Assembly (NCBI RefSeq): GCF_900637295.1
Contig: NZ_LR134363.1
Span: 2,604,001 to 2,668,000 of the forward strand
Direction of reading: 5' to 3'
Origin: Actinomyces slackii
GTDB lineage: Bacteria > Actinomycetota > Actinomycetes > Actinomycetales > Actinomycetaceae
DNA length: 64,000 nucleotides
Shown here piece after piece: positions 34,382 to 41,982 of the stretch. Each line of letters opens with the position of its first letter. Within the stretch, counting starts at the first letter, position 1. Below the pieces are notes generated by a model. That model saw only the letters and a program-made list of their open reading frames with translations. It ran no database searches and had not been told where the DNA came from. Position numbers and translations under genes: made by a program.

Positions 34382-35772
34382 GCGGCCTCCTGGGCCTCAT
34401 CGGCCATCAGGGGTGAGGGTCCGCCGGGCCCGCCCGCCTGGCCCGTGGGCGCCTGGGTGGCGGGCTCGGCCTCGCGCGCCGTCTTGGCCCAGCCGGTGCG
34501 CCCGACCAGGGCCCGGCCCAGGGCCCGCCAGCCGTAGAGGCTGGGCAGCAGGCCGTAGAGCACGAAGAGGTGGGCGTAGGCCAGGGCCCTGAGCGGCCCG
34601 AGGCCCTCGTGGCGCTCGATGCGCCAGTACAGGAAGCCGTAGATGAGCCCGGGACCGAAGGCGATGGTGTAGGCGACCACCATCCAGGCCCACGGCTGGG
34701 GCCATCCCATGATCGCGGCCACCACGACCATGATCATGGTGATGAGGAAGGACAGCGACAGCAGGGACCCGGCCAGGAGCATGTAGGGAGTGAGGATCTG
34801 CCACAGGGTGTCCGCCCTGCCCCAGCCCTGGCGCTGCCTGGTCACGCGCCACAGCAGCCCGGCCGACTGGAGGTTGCCCTGGAACCAGCGGGTGCGCTGG
34901 CGCAACAGGCGGCTCAGGCTGGTCACGCCCTGCTGGTGGACCGAGGCGCCCGACCAGAACTCGTTGATCCACCGGGTGGTGTTCAGGCGCACGCCCAGGT
35001 CGAAGTCCTCGGTCAGGGATCGGGTCCAGGGCCGCGGGCCCAGGGCGTTGAGGGCCGCCAGGCGGACGAACTGGGCGTTGCCGCCCATGCCCACGCTGCC
35101 CAGGCGGCGCCGGCCGCGCTGGAAGACCTCGGTGAACACGACGAACTCCATGTCCTGCATGCGGGCCAGCAGGGAGCCGAAGCGGTTGTTGATGCGCACG
35201 CCCATCTGGACCGCCCCGACCTCCTGGGAGGCGAAGGCGCGGTGGGCGTCGGCGATGGCGTGGGGGTCCAGGCGGCCGTCGGCGTCCATGACCCCGACGA
35301 TCACCTGTCGGGCGGGCATGGCCGCGTAGCGGCGGCGGATCAGGTCCAGGGCGTCGTTGAGGGCCTCGCCCTTGCCCAGGCGGGCGCGTGGCGCCACGCG
35401 CCTCATGACCTCGACTCGGGGGTCGCCGCCGATGAGCGCCTGCTGGGCGGTCTCGTCATCGGAGCCGTCGTCGATGACCAGGATGCGCAGGTTGGGGTCG
35501 GTGATGGCGCTCAGGCGCGCCACGCTGGCGCCGATGACCTCGGCCTCATTGAGGCAGGGCATGAGGATGACGATGTGCAGGGGCGGGGTCACGGCGGGGG
35601 CCGAGCGCCGGGGCTCGGAGCGGGAGGCGATGAGCAGGGTCAGGGCGTAGAGCAGGGACAGCGCGATCATGGCCAGCGCTCCCCACCAGCCGATGCGGTC
35701 CAGGGCCGTGGGCAGGACCTCCAGCAGGTCCTGCGTCCGGCCTGCGGCGCCGACCGCTCCGAGCGGAGTCAT
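34378..35772 (-). CDS. Processive family-2 glycosyltransferase (polysaccharide synthase)
   Basis: The protein has 464 aa from the ATG at 35772, which overlaps the upstream stop. One TM (WWGALAMIALSLLYALTLLI, 29-48) precedes the GT-A domain with all hallmarks of a processive synthase: LVIDDGSDDET (Asp101-102), MDADGRLD (DxD at 163-165), TEDFDLG (254-256) and QRTRW (292-296). At least three C-terminal TM segments follow (for example LAGSLLSLSFLITMIMVVVA). This is the architecture of PgaC, hyaluronan synthase and BcsA, which polymerise and export in one step. No PilZ domain is present. The polymer is probably an amino-sugar glycan, judging from wecB and the deacetylase in the operon. Confidence 0.9.
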   Translation of the reverse strand: MTPLGAVGAAGRTQDLLEVLPTALDRIGWWGALAMIALSLLYALTLLIASRSEPRRSAPAVTPPLHIVILMPCLNEAEVIGASVARLSAITDPNLRILVIDDGSDDETAQQALIGGDPRVEVMRRVAPRARLGKGEALNDALDLIRRRYAAMPARQVIVGVMDADGRLDPHAIADAHRAFASQEVGAVQMGVRINNRFGSLLARMQDMEFVVFTEVFQRGRRRLGSVGMGGNAQFVRLAALNALGPRPWTRSLTEDFDLGVRLNTTRWINEFWSGASVHQQGVTSLSRLLRQRTRWFQGNLQSAGLLWRVTRQRQGWGRADTLWQILTPYMLLAGSLLSLSFLITMIMVVVAAIMGWPQPWAWMVVAYTIAFGPGLIYGFLYWRIERHEGLGPLRALAYAHLFVLYGLLPSLYGWRALGRALVGRTGWAKTAREAEPATQAPTGQAGGPGGPSPLMADEAQEAA

Positions 35773-36023
35773 CGCGCCGCCAAGGCGAGTAGGCCGCGGC
35801 GCGCGGGCAGGCTGTGACGGCCCACCACCGCTCCCCTGCGCGCCACGGCCGTCCTGATGGCGCCCACAAGGTTGGCGATCAGGAAATAGGCCAGGATGAC
35901 GGCGAAGCTCAGGCCGGCGATGTCGATGAGGATGCGGGCGATGAGTCCGGGCACGGAATCGGAGGGAACCGCGTGCCACAGGATGAAAAGTCCGGTACCA
36001 GTGGCGAGTGGGGAGTAGTGCAT
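35769..36023 (-). CDS. Small membrane protein, first gene of the polysaccharide operon
   Basis: The protein has 84 aa from the ATG at 36023. A moderately hydrophobic N-terminus (GTGLFILWHAV) is followed by a clear TM (IAGLSFAVILAYFLIANLVGA) and a basic tail (ARRGAVVGRHSLPARRG). Its stop overlaps the synthase ATG (ATGA), so it is made together with the synthase. By position and size it resembles the PgaD-like partner subunit of PNAG synthase, though I see no sequence signature to prove it. A longer frame starting at 36125 is less likely because the added residues are Pro/Arg-rich. Confidence 0.65.
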   Translation of the reverse strand: MHYSPLATGTGLFILWHAVPSDSVPGLIARILIDIAGLSFAVILAYFLIANLVGAIRTAVARRGAVVGRHSLPARRGLLALAAR

Positions 36024-36343
36024 GTCGGGCCGTCCAAGTGGGAATCGGGGGTACGGGGGCGGCGCCGCGGTGCGGCGTGCCAGGGGGACGGGATGTGGGA
36101 ACTCATCCCGCGGGGCACGACGCACCGCGCGTCATACCGGAATATAACGATACCGTAACGGATAGCGAAACTGTGAGGATCAACCGTGATCGACTTCACT
36201 CTTTAGAGGAATCCTCAGGACCATCAAAGCGGTCCTGAGGGTACCAGGAGAAAACGCCGCGCGGCCCATCGCCCACGGCCCGGGAGCGCGCTGAGACGAG
36301 GCGGTCCCGGGGCTCATCGAAGCGGCGGGACCGCCGGACGGGC
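36024..36343. other. 320-nt gene-free region between hisD and the polysaccharide operon
   Basis: I see no gene here. 36130-36200 is much more AT-rich than its surroundings and carries a direct repeat (ATACCGGAATATAACG then ATACCGTAACG), a likely promoter/operator zone for the minus-strand polysaccharide operon. A -10-like TATATT (36146-36141) with a weak TTCGCT 17 nt before it is a possible promoter. A perfect hairpin at 36213-36240 follows hisD. Confidence 0.45.
36213..36240 (-). terminator. Hairpin terminator after hisD
   Basis: Perfect 10-bp arms CCTCAGGACC (36213-36222) and GGTCCTGAGG (36231-36240) flank an 8-nt loop. On the minus strand they are followed by ATTCCTCT. It lies 104 nt after the hisD stop and separates hisD from the polysaccharide operon promoter. 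Confidence 0.65.
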
Positions 36344-37684
36344 TCAGGCCAGTCGGGCCCGGACCGCCTCGCCGTGGGCCGGAAGATCCTCGCAGCGGGC
36401 CAGGGCCTCCAGCGGCTCGGCCAGCCCCGCCAGGGCATCGGCGCTGTACTCGATGATCTGAACGGGCTTGAGGTAGGCCATGACGGACAGTCCCGCGGCG
36501 AAGCGGGCGGTGCCGCCGGTGGGAAGCACGTGATTGGAGCCCGCCAGGTAGTCCCCCAGGGGAACAGGGCTGTAGGGGCCTACGAAGATGGCTCCGGCAT
36601 TGCGAATGCGCCGGGCCACGGCCGGGGCGTCGGCGGTGTGGATCTCCAGGTGCTCAGCGGCGTAGGCATCGGCCACGTCCACGGCCTGGTCCAGGTCGCG
36701 CACCAGCACGATGGCCGACTGCGGGCCGGCCAGCGCCGTGGCGGCGCGCTCGGCGTGCCGGGTGGCGGCCAGGCGCTGGGCCAGGGCCCGCTCGACGTCG
36801 TCGGCCAGCTGGGGGGAGTCGGTGATGAGAACCGATCCGGCATTCGGGTCGTGCTCGGCCTGGGAGAGCATGTCGGCCGCCACGTACTGCGGATCGGCGC
36901 CTGCGTCGGCCAGGACCGCGATCTCGGTGGGGCCCGCCTCGGCATCGATGCCCACCACTCCCAGCACGGCGCGCTTGGCCGCGGCGACGTAGATGTTGCC
37001 CGGGCCGGTGATGACGTCAACGCCCTGGCACAGGACCGGCCCCGCGGCGTCGGCCCGGTCGACCTCGCTGACCGCCTGGGCCCCGTAGGCGAGCATGGCG
37101 ATGGCCTGGGCCCCGCCGACGGCGTAGACCTCCTCGACTCCCAGCAGGGCGCAGGCCGCCAGGATCGTGGGATGGGGCAGGCCGCCGTGCTCCGCCTGGG
37201 GCGGACTGGCCAGGGCGATCTGCTCCACACCCGCCACCTGGGCGGCAACCGCGTTCATGACCACCGAGGAGGGGTAGACGGCCAGCCCGCCGGGAACGTA
37301 GAGACCCACGCGGCGCACGGGGACCCATCGCTGGGCGATGATGCCGCCCGGGACGATCTCGGTGGAGGCCTCGGCGGGGAGCTGGGCCGCGTGACCGGCC
37401 CGGTTGTGCTCGATGGAGATCTCCAGGGCCCGGCGCACGGCGGGGTCCAGCGACTCCAGGGCCGCGGTGATGGCCGCGGGCGGCACGCGCAGGTGCTCGG
37501 GGACCACGCCATCGAAGCGCTCGGCCGCGTCTCGCAGGGCCTGGGCGCCGCGAGCGCGCACATCGGCCAGGATCGGCGCCACCTGGTCCAATGCCGCGCT
37601 GACATCGAGGGCGGCCCGCGGCAGGGCGGCCGCCAGCTCGGCGGGGCTCAGGTCGGTCATGCGCAGATCGATGCGGTTCAGCAT
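36344..37684 (-). CDS. hisD: Histidinol dehydrogenase
   Basis: The protein has 446 aa. Landmarks: [73 protein letters not shown] and [20 protein letters not shown]; these contain the zinc-binding Gln, His, Asp and His and the catalytic Glu/His. It performs the last two NAD-dependent oxidations of histidine synthesis. It stands alone, about 16 kb from the other his genes here. The ATG follows TAGGCT by 6 nt. Confidence 0.96.
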   Translation of the reverse strand: MLNRIDLRMTDLSPAELAAALPRAALDVSAALDQVAPILADVRARGAQALRDAAERFDGVVPEHLRVPPAAITAALESLDPAVRRALEISIEHNRAGHAAQLPAEASTEIVPGGIIAQRWVPVRRVGLYVPGGLAVYPSSVVMNAVAAQVAGVEQIALASPPQAEHGGLPHPTILAACALLGVEEVYAVGGAQAIAMLAYGAQAVSEVDRADAAGPVLCQGVDVITGPGNIYVAAAKRAVLGVVGIDAEAGPTEIAVLADAGADPQYVAADMLSQAEHDPNAGSVLITDSPQLADDVERALAQRLAATRHAERAATALAGPQSAIVLVRDLDQAVDVADAYAAEHLEIHTADAPAVARRIRNAGAIFVGPYSPVPLGDYLAGSNHVLPTGGTARFAAGLSVMAYLKPVQIIEYSADALAGLAEPLEALARCEDLPAHGEAVRARLA

Positions 37685-37690
37685 GGCCCA

Positions 37691-37696
37691 AGCCTA
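37691..37696 (-). promoter_or_regulatory. -10-like hexamer of hisD
   Basis: TAGGCT on the minus strand lies 6 nt before the hisD ATG (TGGGCC between), again a leaderless-type layout. Confidence 0.5.
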
Positions 37697-37792
37697 CTGA
37701 GCGCCTCACGGCCCAGCGACCTCGGAGCCGGCCGGGCAGGACGGGCAGGGTATCATCCCGACCCAATGGACGGATTTCGCGATGTGGGATGG

Positions 37793-37822
37793 GTGACCGC
37801 CGTCCCGGTCGGCCTGCATAAT
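37793..37822 (+). promoter_or_regulatory. Promoter of metF-metE
   Basis: GTGACC (37793-37798) and CATAAT (37817-37822) are 18 nt apart. Transcription would start about 37829, immediately before the first base of the riboswitch helix, which supports both calls. Confidence 0.55.
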
Positions 37823-37831
37823 GTGGCCCCA

Positions 37832-37910
37832 CCATCCAGAGCGGCCGAGAGATCTGGCTCCATGACGCCGCAGCAACCCGGGCCACGGGTGCTTCAGCCA
37901 GGATCGATGG
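37832..37910 (+). promoter_or_regulatory. SAM-I (S-box) riboswitch
   Basis: The conserved S-box core is present: CCAGAGCGGCCGAGAGA, then TGGCTCCATGACGCCGCAGC followed by AACC, and GCTTCAGCCAGGAT. P1 is formed by CCATC (37832-37836) and GATGG (37906-37910). The last bases of P1 overlap the metF Shine-Dalgarno sequence (GGAGG, 37909-37913). SAM binding should stabilise P1 and hide the ribosome binding site, so translational repression is more likely than termination; no terminator hairpin fits between the aptamer and the gene. Confidence 0.88.
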
Positions 37911-37918
37911 AGGAGAGC

Positions 37919-39061
37919 ATGGCGCACCCGCAGCCACCGCACAGCCCGCCGGCGCCTGTCGCCGCCACGGTGCGCCCCACCCTGAGCATGGAGCTCTTCC
38001 CTCCCCGCTCCGGTCCGGCTGCCGCCGCCACCTGGGGTCGCATCGACACCCTGCTGTCGACCTCACCCGACTTCGTCTCAGTGACCTATCGTCCCAGGTT
38101 CGTCACCGATCCGCGGGACGATGAGGGGGGCGCAGGGGTGCGGGTGGTGCGCGAGCACAACCCCGCCGAGGATGTGGTCGCCCATGTCCTGGCCACGAGC
38201 AGGGTCCCCCTCATGGCCCACCTGACCTGCATCGGCTACCGCAAGCGGGACGTGGTCGAGATCGTCACCCTCTTCCTGCGCATGGGGGTGCGCCGCTTCC
38301 TGGCGCTGCGGGGCGATCCTCCCGCCGGGACGGCCGCGGACGAGCTGGCCGGGGAGCTGGCCCACGCCGATGACCTGGTGCGCGTCATCCGTGAGGTCGA
38401 GGCCGAGTACTTCGATGATGGCCGGCAGCATGTCACCGTGGCGGTGGCCGCCTATCCGGCGACCTCCGATCACGCCCAGGCCATCGAGGTACTGGCCGCC
38501 AAGCAGGACGCCGGCGCGGATATGGCCATCACCCAGGTCTTCTACGACTCCCAGGACTACGCGGCCCTGCTGCGGGGAGCCACCTATGCCGGCATCACCA
38601 TGCCCATCCTGCCCGGTCTCATCCCCTTGACCGACCTGGGGCGCCTGACGCGCCTGGAGGCACTGACCGGGGTGCGCGTGCCGGCGCATCTGCGCGATGC
38701 CCTGGGATCGGCCAGTGGGGCCAGGCTCGTGGGCCGCGGCCTGGACGCCACCCTGACGCTGGCCACCGAGCTCCTGGCCGAGGGGGCGCCCGGCCTCCAC
38801 CTCTACACCTTCAACCGCACCCGTCCGGCGCTCGACGTCGTCAGCCACCTGCGGCTGGGAGGGATCCTGACCGGCTCACCCCCTGATCCGCAGATGCGCG
38901 AGGCGATCGAGCGCGGCTACCTGCAGGCCACGCCGGGCGGAATGCCGGCCTTCCTGCAGGAGGCGCACAGCCCCCTGAGCCCTCCCAGCGCCTCGAGGCC
39001 GGGGCATCCCGGCACGGCCTCACTGTCCGTTAGCACCTCCACCGTCAAGGAGACCGTATGA
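37919..39061 (+). CDS. metF: Methylenetetrahydrofolate reductase
   Basis: The protein has 380 aa. The barrel begins at LSMELFPPRSG, followed by DFVSVTYRPRF, PLMAHLTCIGYRKRDV, VRRFLALRGDPPAG, VAVAAYPATSDH and DMAITQVFYDSQDY. It reduces methylene-THF with FAD to give the methyl donor for MetE. The ATG at 37919 has GGAGG 5 nt upstream; an ATG 12 nt earlier lies inside riboswitch helix P1 and is unlikely. The last ~70 residues are an extra tail. The stop overlaps the metE start (ATGA), coupling the two steps. Confidence 0.93.
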   Translation: MAHPQPPHSPPAPVAATVRPTLSMELFPPRSGPAAAATWGRIDTLLSTSPDFVSVTYRPRFVTDPRDDEGGAGVRVVREHNPAEDVVAHVLATSRVPLMAHLTCIGYRKRDVVEIVTLFLRMGVRRFLALRGDPPAGTAADELAGELAHADDLVRVIREVEAEYFDDGRQHVTVAVAAYPATSDHAQAIEVLAAKQDAGADMAITQVFYDSQDYAALLRGATYAGITMPILPGLIPLTDLGRLTRLEALTGVRVPAHLRDALGSASGARLVGRGLDATLTLATELLAEGAPGLHLYTFNRTRPALDVVSHLRLGGILTGSPPDPQMREAIERGYLQATPGGMPAFLQEAHSPLSPPSASRPGHPGTASLSVSTSTVKETV

Positions 39062-41400
39062 CCACCGCTTCCCCACTGCCCTCGGCCACCATCCTGGGAT
39101 ACCCGCGCATCGGCCGGGATCGTGAGCTCAAGCGCGCCGTGGAGTCCTACTGGAAGGGCGCCATCACCACCGAGGAGCTGCGCCAGGCGGCCACGGGGCT
39201 GCGGGCGGCCACCCGGGAGCGCCTGGCAGGCCTGGGGCTGTCCGAGGACTCCTCGATCCCCGCCGACTTCACCTTCTACGACCAGGTCCTCGCGGTCACG
39301 GCCGCCCTGGGGGCGGTGCCGGCGCGCTTCCGCGACCTGCTCAATGCCCAGGGCGCCCTGGACCTGGATGGCTACTTCACCCTGGCCCGCGGCCAGGGCG
39401 ACCGGCCGGCCCTGGAGATGACCAAGTGGCTCGACTCCAACTACCACTACCTCGTGCCCGAGATCGATGAGTCCACTCCCATCGATTATGTCGAGGGCAG
39501 CCTCGCCAGCCAGGTTGTGGAGGCCGCCCAGGCCGGCGCCGGCAGCACGGCCGCCGTGCGCCCGGTGGTGGTGGGCCCGGTCAGCTATCTGCTCATGGCC
39601 AAGCCCACCGATGAGGCCGCCGAGGGATTCGAGCCCCTGGACCGCCTGCCCGATGTCCTGCACGCCTACGGTCACCTCCTCATGGATCTTCAGGCCGCTG
39701 GCGCCTCCTGGGTGCAGTTCGACGAGCCGGCCCTGGTCGCCGACTCCTGGTCGGTGGGACGCGAGCGCGTCCTGGCCGCGGTGCGCGAGGCCTACGCCTG
39801 GCTGGGAGCGGTTGTCGAGCGCCCCCAGATCCTGGTGGTCGGCTCCTACGGCGATCTGGGCGATGCGCTGGGCGCCCTGGCGGCCTCGCCCATTGAGGCG
39901 GTGGGCCTGGACCTGGTCGCCGGAGGGGTCCCCTCCAGCGAGGACCTGGCCGCCCTGGAGGGCAAGTCAGTGGTCGCCGGCGTGGTCTCGGGCCGCAATA
40001 TCTGGCGCACCGACCTGTCCGCCGCGCTGGAGCGGCTGGAGGCCCTGCGCGAGGCCCTGCCCTCGGGGACCCCCATCACGGTGGCCACCTCGACCTCACT
40101 GCAGCATGTCCCCCATGACGTGGAGCGTGAGACCGCGATGGATCCGGCGATCCGCTCCTGGCTGGCCTTCGCCGACCAGAAGGTCGAGGAGGTCCTCATC
40201 CTGGCCCGGGGCCTGGAGCAGGGCCGCCAGGCCATCGCGGCCGAGCTGGACCAGGACGCCGAGCTGCGCGCCCAGCGCGCCGCCCACCCCGGGGTCCAGC
40301 GCCCCGAGGTGCGCCAGGCCGTCGCCTCCATCACGGCGGCGGATCGCACCCGGGAGCCCTACGCCACCCGCAAGGCCGCCCAGGAGGCGCGCCTGGGACT
40401 GCCTGAGGTGCCCACCACCACCATCGGCTCCTTCCCCCAGACCGCCGAGATCCGCAAGGCGCGCGCCGCCCACCGCCGTGGGGAGATCGACGAGACCGCC
40501 TACCAGGAGGCCATGCGCGCCGAGATCGCCTCGGTGATCGCCCTCCAGGAGCGGATCGGCCTGGATGTCCTGGTCCATGGTGAGGCTGAGCGCAACGACA
40601 TGGTCCAGTACTTCGCCGAGCTGCTGGAGGGGTTCGTCACCACCGAGCACGGCTGGGTCCAGTCCTACGGCTCGCGCTGCACCCGCCCCTCGATCCTGTG
40701 GGGGGATGTCGCCCGGCCCGCGCCCATGACGGTGGCGTGGTCGTCCTACGCCCAGTCCCTGACGGATAAGCCCCTCAAGGGCATGCTCACCGGCCCGGTG
40801 ACGATCATGGCCTGGTCCTTCGTGCGCGACGATCTGCCCCGCGCCCAGGTCGCCGATCAGCTGGGGCTGGCCCTGCGGGCCGAGGTCGAGGACCTGGAGG
40901 CGGCCGGGATCGGGGTCATCCAGGTCGATGAGCCGGCCATCCGCGAGACCCTGCCACTGCGGGCCGAGGACCGCCCCGACTACCTGGAGTGGTCGGTGGG
41001 CTCCTTCCGCCTGGCCACCGGCGGGGCGGCGCCGTCGACCCAGATCCACACCCACCTGTGCTACTCGGAGTTCGATGTGGTGATCGACGCCGTCGACCAC
41101 CTCGACGCCGACGTGACCTCCATCGAGGCCTCCCGCTCGCGGATGGACATCCTGCCGGCCGTGGCCGCCCACGGCTTCGAGCGCCAGCTGGGCCCGGGCG
41201 TGTGGGACATCCACTCCCCGCGCGTGCCCAGCGCTCAGGAGTGCACCGAGCTGCTCGCCCGGGCCGTCGATGCCCTGGGGGCTGAGACGGTGTGGGCCAA
41301 TCCGGACTGCGGGCTCAAGACCCGCGGATACGAGGAGACCGAGGCCAGCCTGGTCAATCTCGTGCAGGCCGCCGCTCACATTCGCAGCCAGGGCGCCTGA
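39058..41400 (+). CDS. metE: Cobalamin-independent methionine synthase
   Basis: The protein has 780 aa, full length with both barrels. The N-terminal half starts with ILGYPRIGRDRELKRAVESY; the catalytic C-terminal half starts near LPTTTIGSFPQT-like sequence (VPTTTIGSFPQTAEIRKARA). Zinc ligands lie in QIHTHLCYSEF (His, Cys), the following Glu region and WANPDCGLKTR (Cys). It transfers methyl from methyl-THF-polyglutamate to homocysteine. Coupled to metF and placed under the SAM riboswitch, it is shut down when SAM is plentiful. Confidence 0.97.
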   Translation: MTTASPLPSATILGYPRIGRDRELKRAVESYWKGAITTEELRQAATGLRAATRERLAGLGLSEDSSIPADFTFYDQVLAVTAALGAVPARFRDLLNAQGALDLDGYFTLARGQGDRPALEMTKWLDSNYHYLVPEIDESTPIDYVEGSLASQVVEAAQAGAGSTAAVRPVVVGPVSYLLMAKPTDEAAEGFEPLDRLPDVLHAYGHLLMDLQAAGASWVQFDEPALVADSWSVGRERVLAAVREAYAWLGAVVERPQILVVGSYGDLGDALGALAASPIEAVGLDLVAGGVPSSEDLAALEGKSVVAGVVSGRNIWRTDLSAALERLEALREALPSGTPITVATSTSLQHVPHDVERETAMDPAIRSWLAFADQKVEEVLILARGLEQGRQAIAAELDQDAELRAQRAAHPGVQRPEVRQAVASITAADRTREPYATRKAAQEARLGLPEVPTTTIGSFPQTAEIRKARAAHRRGEIDETAYQEAMRAEIASVIALQERIGLDVLVHGEAERNDMVQYFAELLEGFVTTEHGWVQSYGSRCTRPSILWGDVARPAPMTVAWSSYAQSLTDKPLKGMLTGPVTIMAWSFVRDDLPRAQVADQLGLALRAEVEDLEAAGIGVIQVDEPAIRETLPLRAEDRPDYLEWSVGSFRLATGGAAPSTQIHTHLCYSEFDVVIDAVDHLDADVTSIEASRSRMDILPAVAAHGFERQLGPGVWDIHSPRVPSAQECTELLARAVDALGAETVWANPDCGLKTRGYEETEASLVNLVQAAAHIRSQGA

Positions 41401-41424
41401 GCTCCGAGAGCTTCTCAGGGCTTT

Positions 41425-41461
41425 CGAGGGCTGGGGCCTGGCGCACAGGCCCCAGCCCTCG
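41425..41461 (+). terminator. Hairpin terminator after metE
   Basis: Perfect 16-bp arms CGAGGGCTGGGGCCTG (41425-41440) and its complement (41446-41461) surround a 5-nt loop, 25 nt after the metE stop. No U-run follows. Confidence 0.8.
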
Positions 41462-41610
41462 ACTCATGCCCCGCGCGCCTCATCCGGCGTCGCGGGCAGA
41501 GCGGTGCTCGGCGATCCGCCCCCGGGGCCTGTCGATCATGGCACCGAGGGCGCGGGCAGGTTGAAGGCCGCCGGGTCGAAGGCCGCGCCGGTGGGCGAGC
41601 AGAGTCGTTC

Positions 41611-41982
41611 TCAGGCCTCGTCCTGCCAGTACTCCCAGCAGGCCCGCCGCTGGGGGACGGCCCAGGATCCATCGGGGGTCCCCACCTCTCCGGTGCTGGC
41701 CGACACGACGAGGGAGGCGAGATCCGGCTCGCCGCGCGCCTCGCAGTCGTGGCTGATCATGTGCAGCAGCGGCCCCATATGGCGGGCAAGGACGGCACCG
41801 TCGATCGACTGGCTCAGCTCCCCGTACGTGATGACCTCCCTGTGCTGAGCGACATCAATGAGGACGCTGCGGGACAAGACGACGGCGCGCGCCATCCGGC
41901 TGGTCAGCCGGTGCATCCGTTGACCAACCGGATAGCGCGCGCCGATGACGATCGCCAGGTCGTCCTCTGGCGAGGAGGTCAC
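41611..41982 (-). CDS. Small protein of unknown function, coupled to the beta-helix gene
   Basis: The protein has 123 aa. It shows the pattern ITYGELSQSIDG, LGPLLHMI-like helix, then PDLASLVVSASTGEVG and an aromatic end (CWEYWQDEA). This order is found in small proteins of unknown function in actinobacteria; I cannot name the family. There is no TM or signal. Its ATG overlaps the stop of the large surface protein gene, so it is translated from the same mRNA. In the same frame after its TGA, 22 further sense codons with strongly coding-like composition are present. Confidence 0.65.
   Translation of the reverse strand: MTSSPEDDLAIVIGARYPVGQRMHRLTSRMARAVVLSRSVLIDVAQHREVITYGELSQSIDGAVLARHMGPLLHMISHDCEARGEPDLASLVVSASTGEVGTPDGSWAVPQRRACWEYWQDEA

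Noticed and set aside
36374..37906. Upstream extension of the metF frame across hisD and the riboswitch
   Set aside because: It is antisense to hisD and would translate the riboswitch aptamer. metF homology begins just after 37919.
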